Position numbers and translations under genes: made by a program. The notes below the pieces were generated by a model. It was not told the DNA's origin. It saw nothing but the letters and a program-made list of their open reading frames with translations, and made no database searches. From Allorhodopirellula solitaria (lineage in GTDB: Bacteria; Planctomycetota; Planctomycetia; Pirellulales; Pirellulaceae), in assembly GCF_007859855.1 (NCBI RefSeq), contig NZ_SJPK01000011.1:126434-187099 (forward strand): DNA of 60,666 bases, written 5' to 3'. How positions within the stretch are numbered: the first letter of the stretch is position 1; each line of letters starts with the position of its first letter. Below are positions 18,743 through 28,105 of the stretch, in pieces.

Positions 18743-19519
18743 ATGACTACCCCGACTCCTGCTCCCGCCCCGACGGCTGTGGCCGTGATTTTGGCTGCCG
18801 GCAAGGGCACTCGCATGAACAGCGAACTGCCCAAGGTGCTGTGCCCTGTCGTCGACCGGCCCATGATCCATTTCGTCCTCGATGCCGCCTCCCACGCTGG
18901 TTTCGGAAAAAAAATCGTCGTCGTCGGGTATGAAAAGCAAGCCGTGCGTGACGAGCTTCAAACGCGTGACGATGCCAGCATCGCCTTTGCCGAACAGAAC
19001 GAGCAGCTCGGTACCGGGCACGCTGTGCAGATGTGCCGCGACCAGTTGGCCGGCCACGAGGGATTGACCCTCGTGATCGCGGGCGACTCGCCGCTGATCC
19101 AAGCGGAAAGCCTGCAGAAGCTGGTGGCCCATTTTGAGCAAACACGCCCTGCCCTCCTGCTCGGCACTTTGAAGAAAGAGGATCCGACCGGATTGGGACG
19201 CATCGTCCGGGATTCCGAAGGCCAGTTCACTGGGATTGTCGAGCATAAGGACGCGACCGCCGAACAGCTCGAAATCAACGAGGTGAACATGAGCACCTAT
19301 CTATTCTCCACGCCCGATTTACTGTGGGCTCTGGATAATCTCAGCAACGACAATGCTCAGGGCGAGTATTATCTCACCGACTGCGCTCGTTTGCTCTACG
19401 AAGCGGGCCGGCCCGTCGAGGCGTTGCCCGTGCTCAAAGATTGCGAGTCTTTGTCGATCAACAATCCGGCTGAACTTCAACTTGTCGATCAAACCATGCG
19501 AGCGATGGGATATGCGTGA
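18743..19519 (+). CDS. glmU: GlmU-type uridylyltransferase domain protein
   Basis: The 258-residue protein is the nucleotidyltransferase half of GlmU, which makes UDP-N-acetylglucosamine from UTP and GlcNAc-1-phosphate. Key blocks are LAAGKGTRMNSELPKVL (17-33, nucleotide binding), EQLGTGHAV, IAGDSPLI (the metal-binding Asp), GRIVRD, EINEVNMSTYLF and GEYYLTD. The left-handed beta-helix acetyltransferase half of bifunctional GlmU is missing. Acetylation must be done by another protein, or the enzyme may act on another sugar phosphate. The stop overlaps the start of prs, an arrangement also known in Bacillus (gcaD-prs). Confidence 0.9.
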   Translation: MTTPTPAPAPTAVAVILAAGKGTRMNSELPKVLCPVVDRPMIHFVLDAASHAGFGKKIVVVGYEKQAVRDELQTRDDASIAFAEQNEQLGTGHAVQMCRDQLAGHEGLTLVIAGDSPLIQAESLQKLVAHFEQTRPALLLGTLKKEDPTGLGRIVRDSEGQFTGIVEHKDATAEQLEINEVNMSTYLFSTPDLLWALDNLSNDNAQGEYYLTDCARLLYEAGRPVEALPVLKDCESLSINNPAELQLVDQTMRAMGYA

Positions 19520-20462
19520 ACTTAAAATCTTCAGCGGCCGAGCCAATCCGGATCTCGCTGAAAAGCTCTGCCGGCACCTGCACCTGAAGCCGGCTCGGAT
19601 AACGCTTGGGCAGTTCCCCGATGGGGAGAATTTCTGCAAGCTCGACGAGGACGTGCGCGGCCGCGACGTCTTTTTGATGCAGCCAACCTGCCCGCCGGTC
19701 AATGACAATTTGATCGAGCTGCTGACCATGATCGATTGCTGCAAACGGGCCAGTGCCGAGCGGATCACGGCAGTGATCCCGTACTTCGGATACGCCCGGC
19801 AGGACCGCAAGGACGAGGGACGCGTGCCGATCACCGCCAAACTCGTGGCCAATTTGATCACCCGCGCCGGAGCCGACCGCGTGCTCACGATGGACCTGCA
19901 TGCGGCCCAAATTCAAGGCTTCTTCGACGTTCCCGTCGATCACCTGTACGCCGCTCCGGTGATCAACGATCACTTTGTCAGCCGCCGATTCGATGGCGAA
20001 GAGGTCGTCGTGGTCAGCCCGGATGAAGGCAGCATTAAACGCGCCGTCGGGCACGGCAAACGGCTCGGTGGCACGCTCGCGATTGTCGACAAACGCCGCA
20101 GCAGCGCCCTCGAAGTGCGGCAGAGTACGATTATCGGTGGACCGGTCGAGGGCCGGATCGCACTGATGTTCGACGACATGATCAGTACCGCGGGCTCGAT
20201 CTGCGGTGCGGCCCGGCTCGTCCACGAGTTTGGAGCCAAGGAAATTCACATCGCGTGCACCCACGGTATCTTCTGTGGTCCGGCAATCGAACGATTGCGA
20301 GACGCACCCATCGATTCGATTACCGTCACCGACACGATCCCGATCGCCGATGATAAACAGCTGCCCAATTTGGTCCAGCTGTCCATCGCTCCTCTGTTGG
20401 CCGAGGCGATCAAGCGAATTCACCACGACCAATCAATCAGCGAACTGTTTCGAGAACGTTGA
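19512..20462 (+). CDS. prs: Ribose-phosphate pyrophosphokinase
   Basis: The 316-residue enzyme makes PRPP from ribose 5-phosphate and ATP, the precursor of nucleotides, histidine and tryptophan. Length and motifs fit class I PRPP synthetases: LKIFSGRANPDLA, GQFPDGE, YFGYARQDRKDEGR (ATP binding and flexible loop), LTMDLHAAQIQGFFD, VVSPDEGS and the PRPP loop ALMFDDMISTAGSI. The start is ATG at 19512, inside the last codons of the glmU-like gene; a longer frame upstream is only the shadow of that gene. Confidence 0.96.
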   Translation: MRELKIFSGRANPDLAEKLCRHLHLKPARITLGQFPDGENFCKLDEDVRGRDVFLMQPTCPPVNDNLIELLTMIDCCKRASAERITAVIPYFGYARQDRKDEGRVPITAKLVANLITRAGADRVLTMDLHAAQIQGFFDVPVDHLYAAPVINDHFVSRRFDGEEVVVVSPDEGSIKRAVGHGKRLGGTLAIVDKRRSSALEVRQSTIIGGPVEGRIALMFDDMISTAGSICGAARLVHEFGAKEIHIACTHGIFCGPAIERLRDAPIDSITVTDTIPIADDKQLPNLVQLSIAPLLAEAIKRIHHDQSISELFRER

Positions 20463-20547
20463 TTTTTATCGCCGGTATCTGTTCCCGGCATCGATCACAC
20501 GATTAGAATAAAGAGCCTCCCCATACCCCCTCGAGCGAGCGGAATCG

Positions 20548-21864
20548 ATGGCTCTTGTTCTTACCTGCGCCAAGTGTGCCCAACGACTGAGCATCCCGGA
20601 TGAGATGCGGGGGAAGCAGGTTCGCTGTCCGAAATGCAGGGAAGTCTATACGGTCGATCGCAAAGCGGCGAAAACCGGCCCGACGGCAGCCAGCCCGCGG
20701 CCGGCTGTTCGTTCCCCTGGTCAGGCCGCGCCTGCGGTTTCGCGACCACCCCAGTCGCCTGGGGCTGCTAAGCAGCGGACGCTGCGTTGTCCCCAATGCA
20801 GCGTGCAGATGCGATTGCCCTCTCAGTCAGCAGCCACCACCTTCCAATGCCCCAAGTGCGCCGCGAAGCTGACCGTTGGAGCATCGCGAGCGGGCACCCC
20901 CAAAACTGGCGCCCCAAAAACTGGTCCTCCCTCAGCAACACCCCGGCCCGCAGCCTCGCAGCCCTCCGCGCCGCGAGCCCCCACCGCGCCGCAGGCAGCA
21001 CCGACGGCGCCGTCGGATGACTCGATTTTCGGTAGTTTGCCGAGTTCTTCGGCAGCGCCCTATTCGCCTTCGGGGGCAGCCCGGAGCAGCCCGGCGGGCC
21101 AGAACCCTTACGCTGCATCTGCATCGAGCCCGCGGTCTGCGCCGGCGTTCTCGGCCAAGGGGCGAGCGGGTAAGTCGTCTCTGCTGTGGCAGGGGTTGAT
21201 GATCGCCGTCCCCAATGGGTTGTCGATGCTGTTTCTGATTTTCTTGGTCGCTGCCGCCTTCGCTGTCGATGACTCCAAGAGTTTTTCCAACGAGACCGGC
21301 TCCTTGATTGTCATGGCGGTCATCTCGGTGTACTACCTGCTCGTGGTCGCTGGGGCAATTGGGATGATCAAGGGAGCCCCACGATGGCTGAGCACGACCA
21401 TCTGCATCGCGTCTCTTCTACCCGCGATCCCCTTGTTTGTGCCCTGCTTCGGTTTTTTCCTCTACCCCGTCGTGTTGGGAGGGGCCGTGTGGGGCCTGAT
21501 CAGCCTCTTCGGTGGTGCTCCGTCGCTCGCAGGCGGCGGCTACTCCCCGTCGGCCGCGAGCCCCGCAGCAAACTATCACGCGGCCAGCGGCCCGTTGGCG
21601 CAAGCGCAGCGTGAGGCCAACCAGAAAAAATCATCTAGCGGGGAGTCGGGCTCGACCGCCGCTGCGGTCGCCTGCGTGTTCGGCGGCGTCGTCTGCACAG
21701 GGATTTCGATCGCTCTGATCGTGCTGCTCTGCCTCGTTATGGCAGGTCAGCTGGAAGTCGAGACGCGGCGTCCCTTCAAGGCGATCGCAGGCGTCATCTT
21801 CTTTGGGTCGACCGGTTTTAGCTTTCTCGCCAAAGGCATCATGCACTTCCAAAACCGCTGCTGA
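20548..21864 (+). CDS. Double zinc-ribbon membrane protein
   Basis: The 438-residue protein opens with two zinc ribbons of the MJ0042 type: LTCAKCAQRL...RCPKCREVY (about 6-36) and LRCPQCSVQM...QCPKCAAKL (about 78-108). A Pro/Ala/Ser-rich linker follows to about residue 200. The C-terminal half has about five membrane helices, including GLMIAVPNGLSMLFLIFLVAA and AVACVFGGVVCTGISIALIVLL. This layout is common in planctomycetes but has no assigned function. A second, smaller zinc-ribbon membrane protein lies at 33143-33910. Confidence 0.8.
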   Translation: MALVLTCAKCAQRLSIPDEMRGKQVRCPKCREVYTVDRKAAKTGPTAASPRPAVRSPGQAAPAVSRPPQSPGAAKQRTLRCPQCSVQMRLPSQSAATTFQCPKCAAKLTVGASRAGTPKTGAPKTGPPSATPRPAASQPSAPRAPTAPQAAPTAPSDDSIFGSLPSSSAAPYSPSGAARSSPAGQNPYAASASSPRSAPAFSAKGRAGKSSLLWQGLMIAVPNGLSMLFLIFLVAAAFAVDDSKSFSNETGSLIVMAVISVYYLLVVAGAIGMIKGAPRWLSTTICIASLLPAIPLFVPCFGFFLYPVVLGGAVWGLISLFGGAPSLAGGGYSPSAASPAANYHAASGPLAQAQREANQKKSSSGESGSTAAAVACVFGGVVCTGISIALIVLLCLVMAGQLEVETRRPFKAIAGVIFFGSTGFSFLAKGIMHFQNRC

Positions 21865-21978
21865 TTATGCTGTAGCGCCGGTTGGTTCCCCACGGGGTTG
21901 CTCCCCTGTGCTTGTCACACGCCGAGGCGACGAGCTGTTGCGCCCCGCAGGTTTCCCTACGCCGAAGGCGTTGAAGAG

Positions 21979-22012
21979 AATAGCCGTAGGTCAGCGCAGC
22001 GCCATCTACGGT
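21979..22012. repeat. Dispersed repeat fragment shared with the IS4 inverted arms
   Basis: AATAGCCGTAGGTCAGCGCA followed by GCGCCA closely matches the inner part of the 85-bp arms around the IS4-type element (28711-28795 and 30201-30285). CCGTAG and CTACGG form a short stem here. This copy has no transposase nearby, so the sequence is an independent dispersed repeat. Confidence 0.65.
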
Positions 22013-22023
22013 GTCTCAGTCAC

Positions 22024-23103
22024 TCACGTCATTCGGAATCGGGCGGCCAAGACGCGCGACGGGATCAGTAATGCGAAAACCAGAATGGCGATTTCGGGTC
22101 CGACGGCGAGCATGGTGATGGTCGCCGAAATGGGAATGATCGCCATCAAGGCGGATCCAATCGTAGCTCCGATCCGCTCCGGGGAAGGGTTTTTTGCCGC
22201 GACGAACCCGCGATAAAGCGCCGTCGCGAGCATCAACAGAATCGCGGTGGGAAAGATTACGACGGGGTCGACGCGCCATGCGGTCATCCACGCGTCGGAT
22301 CCATCGCCCAGCGGCCAGCCCGCCATCCGCGGCGCAAAGGAGAGCATGATCGCACCGGCCACCATCATCACTAAGCCGACGGGCAGGTGGAACGAGCGAT
22401 CCCCCACTGCTTCGCGGCGACCGAACGTGGTGATTCCCGCGATATACGTTCCCATGCCGATCGCAAACGACAGGACAACGGGCGTGAGTCCCCACGCAAT
22501 CGGATCTCCCAACCTCACACTCTGAAGAGTTCCCAACGCCTCGGCTCCCGTCAGTTTGGATAAAACGGCATTGGCCGAAGTCGCTCCGAGCAGGAAACTC
22601 AGTGTCCGGCAGGCGCCCATCAGCAGCGGTGCCAACGGCGTGCGTTTGAGCGGTCCGTCATACAGCACAATGCCGACGCAGAGGGCGACCGCGACCGCCG
22701 TCGGTATCCAACCCAGCGGGCTGTCGCACCACAGACCCATTACCAGTGGCGGCGCGACCCCAGCGAACAGGAGGCTCCAACCGACGCAGCGGGCCGTGCC
22801 GACTGAGATCGCCCGGCGGGCCAGCGGCCGGCCGCGGCGAGCGCGGACATCACGGCGCAGATCGAACACATCATTGAGAATCATGCCGGCCCAGTACAGC
22901 GACACTCCTGCGATCAAGGCCAATGCGAGCGCCGTCCAGATCGCGCGCGCGTCGGAGGTCGATTGGATGGCCTGCCACGCTCCCGTGTACCAACCGCTGC
23001 CCCCAAGGACCAGCAGGAATGCGGCAGAAATGTCAGCGATGACCGTGAATACATTGGGCAGACGCACCAATTCGGCCCAGGATTTCCATTTCGCTGTGTT
23101 CAT
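22024..23103 (-). CDS. UbiA-family prenyltransferase-like membrane protein
   Basis: The start is ATG at 23103 (MNTAKWKSWAELVRLPN), giving 359 residues. The chain has eight or nine membrane helices and the aspartate-rich site of UbiA-type enzymes: N77-D78-x2-D81-x3-D85 in ILNDVFDLRRD, followed by RPLARRAIS. These enzymes move a prenyl chain from a diphosphate to an aromatic or lipid acceptor. The second Asp-rich motif on a later loop is degenerate (YIAGITTFGRREA). The acceptor cannot be told. It starts 25 bp after an upstream secreted-protein gene and is probably cotranscribed with it. Confidence 0.82.
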   Translation of the reverse strand: MNTAKWKSWAELVRLPNVFTVIADISAAFLLVLGGSGWYTGAWQAIQSTSDARAIWTALALALIAGVSLYWAGMILNDVFDLRRDVRARRGRPLARRAISVGTARCVGWSLLFAGVAPPLVMGLWCDSPLGWIPTAVAVALCVGIVLYDGPLKRTPLAPLLMGACRTLSFLLGATSANAVLSKLTGAEALGTLQSVRLGDPIAWGLTPVVLSFAIGMGTYIAGITTFGRREAVGDRSFHLPVGLVMMVAGAIMLSFAPRMAGWPLGDGSDAWMTAWRVDPVVIFPTAILLMLATALYRGFVAAKNPSPERIGATIGSALMAIIPISATITMLAVGPEIAILVFALLIPSRVLAARFRMT

Positions 23104-23128
23104 CGTTGATCGTTTCAGGGATAGGTCG

Positions 23129-24262
23129 TTACCGCCGCAGCATGCGGCTTTGGCGTTCAGTGATATGAATACCATACCTGGAAAGATAGCGATCGGTATC
23201 GTTGGTGAAATTCACTTCCATGTCCTGGTTCTCAAACCGGAACCGACCGATCGGCGGCGTTGAGATCGGTCGAATCGAATACAGTTCGATCAGGCTGATG
23301 AGCTGGGTTGGATCCGACCTCACCGTGGGAGTGGCCGGGGCGGATTGGTCCACCGCAGAAGGAGGCGTGGTGGCAGACTCTGCGGCAGCGGCCGTGTCCT
23401 TAGCAGCCGTGTCTGCTGCAGTCGGGCTCGTCGGAGGAGCCGGGGGCGTGACAACGGGGTCGGCATAGAATTCGAGTCGCAGCGGCAGCCCTCGTCCAAA
23501 TCCCGTTTCCGGCGAGGCCGACTTGGCGACCGCCACAACGACTTCGGTTGGATAGAGCTCAGGCCATGCTTCCGAGCCGAATTCAGTGAGCCGTTGGGCT
23601 CGGACTGCCGGTTTCAATTTTCCCCGGACGATCCAAACGTCACGCTGTTCGAGTCTCCCCGACGCCAGCGTCAAATCATGATCCGAAGCGATCCGTTCGA
23701 GCATCTCGGTCCAGGCGCCGACCCGCACACTCGGCGGCAAATGGCTGGCGATTGGTGCGTCGGTCGCATCGGTTTGGCGATAGACGGGTGCTACCGCTCC
23801 TTGGACCCATTGATCGAGCCGGCCGACATCGACCCGCTGCAGCGTGACCTCTTCGCCGATCTGTTCGCGGGTCCAGGCCAGCCGCCCGTCGCTGATCTGT
23901 TGCAAGGTGTGTTTGCCGTCGCCGTCATGCATCGCGACTTGGAGATTGAACCAACCGCTGCCATCGCCAGCCTGTTCGTAGGTCCCCACGCCGATGACTT
24001 CGCGATCGCCCACTCGGACCCGTTGGCGGATTTTAGCGTCGAAGGCGGGGCCGAGGGCGATCTGTTCGATCACGCGGGCTAACAAGCGGCGGGCCGGCGC
24101 GATCGTTTTGACTGATTCTGGATTCTCCGCCGCCGGTTGCTGCGTGGGGGCTGTCGGTTGTTGGGCGGGCTCTGTTGGTGATTGGGCAATCGCCAACCGC
24201 GGTAGCGAGCCCAGCGTGATTGCCAACGCCAGGCCTACCCAGATCACGCTGGCCGGGGGCAT
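23129..24262 (-). CDS. Secreted protein of unknown function
   Basis: With ATG at 24262 the protein has 377 residues and a clean signal peptide (MPPASVIWVGLALAITLGSLP, cleavage near AIAQ). An ATG at 24355 would add a 31-residue polar lead. After a Pro/Gln/Thr linker comes a domain of alternating strands (about 50-240) that recalls LolA-like folds: ARVIEQIALGPAFDAKIRQRV, WFNLQVAMHDGDGKHTLQQISDGR and RDVWIVRGKL. A second low-complexity Ala/Thr/Pro linker (about 290-335) splits it from a C-terminal part ending ITERQSRMLRR. The LolA-like reading is tentative. It is in a likely operon with the UbiA-type gene. Confidence 0.7.
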   Translation of the reverse strand: MPPASVIWVGLALAITLGSLPRLAIAQSPTEPAQQPTAPTQQPAAENPESVKTIAPARRLLARVIEQIALGPAFDAKIRQRVRVGDREVIGVGTYEQAGDGSGWFNLQVAMHDGDGKHTLQQISDGRLAWTREQIGEEVTLQRVDVGRLDQWVQGAVAPVYRQTDATDAPIASHLPPSVRVGAWTEMLERIASDHDLTLASGRLEQRDVWIVRGKLKPAVRAQRLTEFGSEAWPELYPTEVVVAVAKSASPETGFGRGLPLRLEFYADPVVTPPAPPTSPTAADTAAKDTAAAAESATTPPSAVDQSAPATPTVRSDPTQLISLIELYSIRPISTPPIGRFRFENQDMEVNFTNDTDRYLSRYGIHITERQSRMLRR

Positions 24263-24601
24263 GATCGATGCCGCTTCGCGGCGGCTATTGGTCGGAGCAA
24301 CCCTGCAAGAATTCAGCCAGGGAAGAGGCCGACGGTGGTAGGAATCGATCTTCATATGCAGGTTGTGACGATTTTAGCAAAGATTCGGAGCTTCGATTGC
24401 CGATGCAACCCCATAGCGATGGGTCCAACTGCGGATTCAGAGCCAACGGCGACGCGATCGTAAAGATCGGCGGTCGTCCAAGTCCATCCCATTCGATCCC
24501 GATTCGTCTTCAGGCGAATCACCACCCGTTCGATTCTCTTCGTAATTCTCAATGGAATTGCCAGGGAAACCCGAACTCAGCGACCCATGACGGGGGAAAA
24601 A
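24263..24601. other. Intergenic region between divergent genes
   Basis: These 339 bases separate the secreted-protein gene and the lipoprotein operon. They should contain the two divergent promoters; nothing specific was recognised. The only clear signal is a GGGGG ribosome-binding site at about 24591-24595. Confidence 0.45.
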
Positions 24602-25999
24602 ATGAAACGAATCGTCACTCATTTGGCGCTCACGGCGACCACGGCGTTCATCGCCTCCGGGTGTGTGCCGGTTCGCCACAACATGCCACCGGAGCAGCGT
24701 ATGATGCAGCCCGGACCTGGCGTTGGTGGCCCCGGCCCCGGAGTACTCGGACCCTCTTCCTATGGCCCCATGATGGGCGCAGCGGAGAAAGCGGATTCCG
24801 CTGGTCAAGCACTCGCCAGTAGCGAGCAAGAGAAAAGCAAATCAACCGGCGACAAGCTCGCCGGGGACAACCCAGCGATCGCGCAGGTTGGTTACGATCA
24901 AGTCGACGTGCAAACAGCGGGATTCCGCGCCATGCTCCAAGACGGCGGAGCAGCCGATTGCAACTGCGGCGGTCACGGCACCGCCGGGGCCGGATCGAGC
25001 TGTCTAACGGGTGGTGGCGGCCAGTCGATCCCACCGGGAGGCGGTGTGATGATGGCCTCGGGCATGCCCGGCATGGTCAGTACCGCCCAGGTCACCTTCG
25101 GCACGCCTGACGGAATGCACGTTCGCTACGATGCGACCGGAGCGGGGATGTTCGACAGCGAACCGCTCGTCGTGCCCGCCCGGCAAAACTTCCCTCAAGG
25201 TGGTCTGTACCGCTTGAAGTTGACTAATATTCCCAGCCGTCCCGGCGTGGAACTGTATCCGACCGTGGAGTTGGCTTACGCCAATCCACGCACCGGAGCC
25301 TACCTGGCTCACAACTCGGTGCCGTTGCAGTTCAGTGAAGAGGATTTTGACCAAGTCCTGACGGGTAACTTCGTCACCAAAGTCATCTACCTACCGGATC
25401 CCGAGTTCCAGGGACCCGCGATCGCAGGCATCGATACGCTCGTCAGCACACGGCTCGATCCAGGTATCGATCCGATCGTCGAAGCCGATCGTCGGGGTAG
25501 CATCCTCGCCATCATCCGTCTCGGTGACAAAGACATCGAGATGGCCGGAGGCAACCTGGGCGGTATCGCCAGCAGCGGCATGATGGGACCACCGATCACA
25601 GGTCTCCCATCGCCATTCGCACCGGCCATGACCGATGGTTGTGGTGGCGGCGGTCCCAATGCGGGCAAGGTCGGTGCTCCACCGAACCTGCCTGGCATGG
25701 TCGCTGGCGTGAACGCTCCCCAGTACGGAATGCCTTACACCGGCACGCCCATTGGATTGCCTGGCCCACCGCACATCCCATTGGGATCACCGGCGGGACT
25801 GAAGAGTCACACGATCCGCAACCACACGGCGATGCACATGCCTCAACCGGTCGAGAACGTCAAAATCGATGTTCGTCAGCAGCCTGGCATGAGCTATCCC
25901 AACCCGGTTAGCCGCATCAAGGTGACCGAGCAGAACATCCATCCCGGTGTTCCCAACGCTCGACCGCTGTATGACCAACAAAGTCAACGCGTCTACTAA
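24602..25999 (+). CDS. Glycine-rich lipoprotein, first gene of a surface-protein operon
   Basis: The start at ATG 24602 is backed by a strong GGGGG site 6-10 bases upstream. The 465-residue protein has a lipobox (FIASGC, Cys near 21), then Gly/Pro/Met-rich sequence. A folded core (about 165-325) includes GGLYRLKLTNIPSRPGVELYPTVELAY and NFVTKVIYLPDPE. The second protein of the operon has a matching core (VYRFRVTGIP...GAELYPTIEMV, VTRVIYLEDPQ), so the two are paralogues. The tail is Pro/Gly-rich. No known family. The role is probably structural at the cell surface. Confidence 0.78.
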   Translation: MKRIVTHLALTATTAFIASGCVPVRHNMPPEQRMMQPGPGVGGPGPGVLGPSSYGPMMGAAEKADSAGQALASSEQEKSKSTGDKLAGDNPAIAQVGYDQVDVQTAGFRAMLQDGGAADCNCGGHGTAGAGSSCLTGGGGQSIPPGGGVMMASGMPGMVSTAQVTFGTPDGMHVRYDATGAGMFDSEPLVVPARQNFPQGGLYRLKLTNIPSRPGVELYPTVELAYANPRTGAYLAHNSVPLQFSEEDFDQVLTGNFVTKVIYLPDPEFQGPAIAGIDTLVSTRLDPGIDPIVEADRRGSILAIIRLGDKDIEMAGGNLGGIASSGMMGPPITGLPSPFAPAMTDGCGGGGPNAGKVGAPPNLPGMVAGVNAPQYGMPYTGTPIGLPGPPHIPLGSPAGLKSHTIRNHTAMHMPQPVENVKIDVRQQPGMSYPNPVSRIKVTEQNIHPGVPNARPLYDQQSQRVY

Positions 26000-26018
26000 T
26001 CGCAGGCGTCTGTAGCCG

Positions 26019-26049
26019 AGCGAAGCGGACTCCTGTAGTCCGCTTCGCT
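26019..26049. terminator. 13-bp perfect hairpin between operon genes
   Basis: AGCGAAGCGGACT and AGTCCGCTTCGCT pair perfectly around a five-base loop (CCTGT), 20 bp after the first lipoprotein stop. No T-run follows on either strand. It may be an attenuator, an RNA-stability hairpin or a dispersed palindrome rather than a full terminator. Confidence 0.5.
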
Positions 26050-26123
26050 TGCGTTGAAACCCGGTGGGATTTCCACCGATTGATGATGATTGGCATCGGT
26101 ACCCGATACGAAACGATCAAGTA

Positions 26124-26831
26124 ATGTCACGAACATCTGTTCTCCTGCTATTGGTTATCTCCGCGGCAGCGAGTATCACCCAGGCGGCTGATCCGCGAGA
26201 GATCCTTGGGGCTCCAGGGGGCCACGCGTTGCTGACCGGTGATATGCCCGCGGGCGTGGTCGCCGCGACCCGCCAAAGCATGGGATATCAACAGCCTCCG
26301 CCGACCTACTACCAGCCTGTGGAGTTTCATGGCCCCGAGGGCGTGCGATTCTCATTGGCCCAGTACGGTTCCTTTGAGGAAGGCGAATCCAACCTGATGG
26401 CTGGGTTGATGATCGGCCAGGTCTATCGCTTCCGGGTGACAGGCATCCCGCAGCAAGCCGGTGCCGAACTCTACCCGACGATCGAAATGGTCGACCGCAC
26501 CTATCCGCCACCGGGACTGGCGACCTCGTATCCCATTCCGATCAACCTGGATCAAAACGATCTGATCGCTGCACTCGAAGGGCGATTGGTGACCCGTGTG
26601 ATCTATTTGGAAGATCCACAGACCGCCACGCCGCTACCCGAAGGTCCCAACGGACCGGCAGCGATCGATGTACCCGAATACCAAGACCCGCTGGAGATCG
26701 CCGATCTACGCGGTCGCACGGTCGCCATCCTGCGGATCGGCTCACTCGCTCCACCACGGGCAGAGGTCCTGCAATCTCAATTCTTCTTCGGACACCCTTC
26801 CTGGGCCCCCATTTTCAAGCCACAGCCATGA
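26124..26831 (+). CDS. Secreted paralogue of the preceding lipoprotein
   Basis: ATG at 26124 gives 235 residues with a signal peptide (MSRTSVLLLLVISAAASITQAA) and no lipobox Cys. The body shares the core of the preceding lipoprotein: VRFSLAQYGSFEEGESNLMAGLMIGQVYRFRVTGIP, GAELYPTIEMVDR, LVTRVIYLEDPQ and a closing GRTVAILRIGS. It is much shorter because the Gly-rich regions are missing. Its stop overlaps the start of the DUF11 lipoprotein by four bases. The function is unknown. Confidence 0.78.
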   Translation: MSRTSVLLLLVISAAASITQAADPREILGAPGGHALLTGDMPAGVVAATRQSMGYQQPPPTYYQPVEFHGPEGVRFSLAQYGSFEEGESNLMAGLMIGQVYRFRVTGIPQQAGAELYPTIEMVDRTYPPPGLATSYPIPINLDQNDLIAALEGRLVTRVIYLEDPQTATPLPEGPNGPAAIDVPEYQDPLEIADLRGRTVAILRIGSLAPPRAEVLQSQFFFGHPSWAPIFKPQP

Positions 26832-28105
26832 ACGCTTTCGCGGAAATGTCCAACCATCTACCGAAGACATCCATCTGGAAACACCTGGGCGCGCTGTTGT
26901 GCGTCACGGTCGTGGCCAGCGGATGCACAGGGGTCCCGAAGACGGTCCCATCTCCTTCGCCCATTGCAGGGAAAGCCGCGCCGCAGGCTGCGCCGGTACA
27001 AGAGGACGCTCTGTCGGTCGCTCCGACGCCCACTCCCAGCAACAGCATCGCTCAGGTCGGCTTTCGACATCGGGCTCATGTAGGTGATGACAATTGGGTC
27101 GGCGACAGCTGTGGTTGCGCCTCCGGTCCCTGCGCCAATCCCGGTGCCGCTTGCGGCAACCCGATGGCCACTGCCTGTGCGCCTCAACCATGGCAGTATG
27201 ACCCACAAGAGTACCTGTGTGACGGTGGTGACCAGCCACCCAGCGCCGTCCTCACTCGCGATGACCGCATCCGTGGACTGCAACCCCAAGACACCGTGAC
27301 CCACTACACCACCGAAGCCGGTGACATCGAGTTCGCCGCCTCGAACCGGGTCTGCGTGTACTCACCTCGTTTCGGCAATGTGCGGCGCATCACCGGTGCG
27401 ATTCAAGGCGACGGGGCGATCGCGGTTTCAGGAACTTCACGGCCGGTTGGCCCGCAGGGTGTCGACTACGACCTGCCCGGATTGGTCATGACCGATACCG
27501 TCGAGGTGGGCCAAGAAGAATTCACTCGCCGGATCGACTCGATGCGTGATCGCAATCGCGGCGTTCGCATCGAAAGTGTGCAGCAGCCGCGACAAGCCGC
27601 CGACGTGCGGACCGTGCTCGCGGGGATTCAGAATGTCGGCATCTCCGAACTCGATGAGTCGTTACTTGCTCTCATCGAACGCTATGCGGTCGCGGCAACG
27701 ATCTGGACATTGGACGAGAGCGTCGAAGTCGCAATCGAAGACCTCGCGCCACCGGTGCTGACTCGCGATCAGCGAGTAGACGCCTTGGTCGTCTATGAGT
27801 TCCCTGGTCCCGGGCGACTCAATCTGCTCAAGCTTGCTGACAAGAAGCATGCCGCCACCGGCGACACCGTCACGTTCGCTCTCCGTCTGCAGAATGTCGG
27901 CGACTCACCTGTCTCCGGCGTGGTCGTGACCGACAACCTCGTCACACGGCTCGAGTATGTGGCCGACAGTCAAACGGCGAGTGTCGATGCTGAGTTTGAA
28001 ACCAAGCCCAATGAAGCGAACTCGTCCCAGTTGATCTGGCGTCTGAAAGAAGAACTCGCCGTCGGTGACAGCGTCACGATCGAGTTCGAGTGCCGGGTGC
28101 GTTGA
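26828..28105 (+). CDS. DUF11-domain lipoprotein
   Basis: The 425-residue protein has a signal ending VVASGC (lipobox, Cys near 33) and a linker with many cysteines (DSCGCASGPCANPGAACGNPM). The long middle region has no recognised domain. Its C-terminal ~90 residues match the DUF11 conserved repeat: DKKHAATGDTVTFALRLQNVGDSPVSGVVVTDNL through LEYVADSQ to GDSVTIEFECRVR. DUF11 modules are Ig-like and common in outer-envelope proteins. Coupled by a 4-bp overlap to the preceding gene. The three products are probably a surface assembly. Confidence 0.82.
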   Translation: MNAFAEMSNHLPKTSIWKHLGALLCVTVVASGCTGVPKTVPSPSPIAGKAAPQAAPVQEDALSVAPTPTPSNSIAQVGFRHRAHVGDDNWVGDSCGCASGPCANPGAACGNPMATACAPQPWQYDPQEYLCDGGDQPPSAVLTRDDRIRGLQPQDTVTHYTTEAGDIEFAASNRVCVYSPRFGNVRRITGAIQGDGAIAVSGTSRPVGPQGVDYDLPGLVMTDTVEVGQEEFTRRIDSMRDRNRGVRIESVQQPRQAADVRTVLAGIQNVGISELDESLLALIERYAVAATIWTLDESVEVAIEDLAPPVLTRDQRVDALVVYEFPGPGRLNLLKLADKKHAATGDTVTFALRLQNVGDSPVSGVVVTDNLVTRLEYVADSQTASVDAEFETKPNEANSSQLIWRLKEELAVGDSVTIEFECRVR

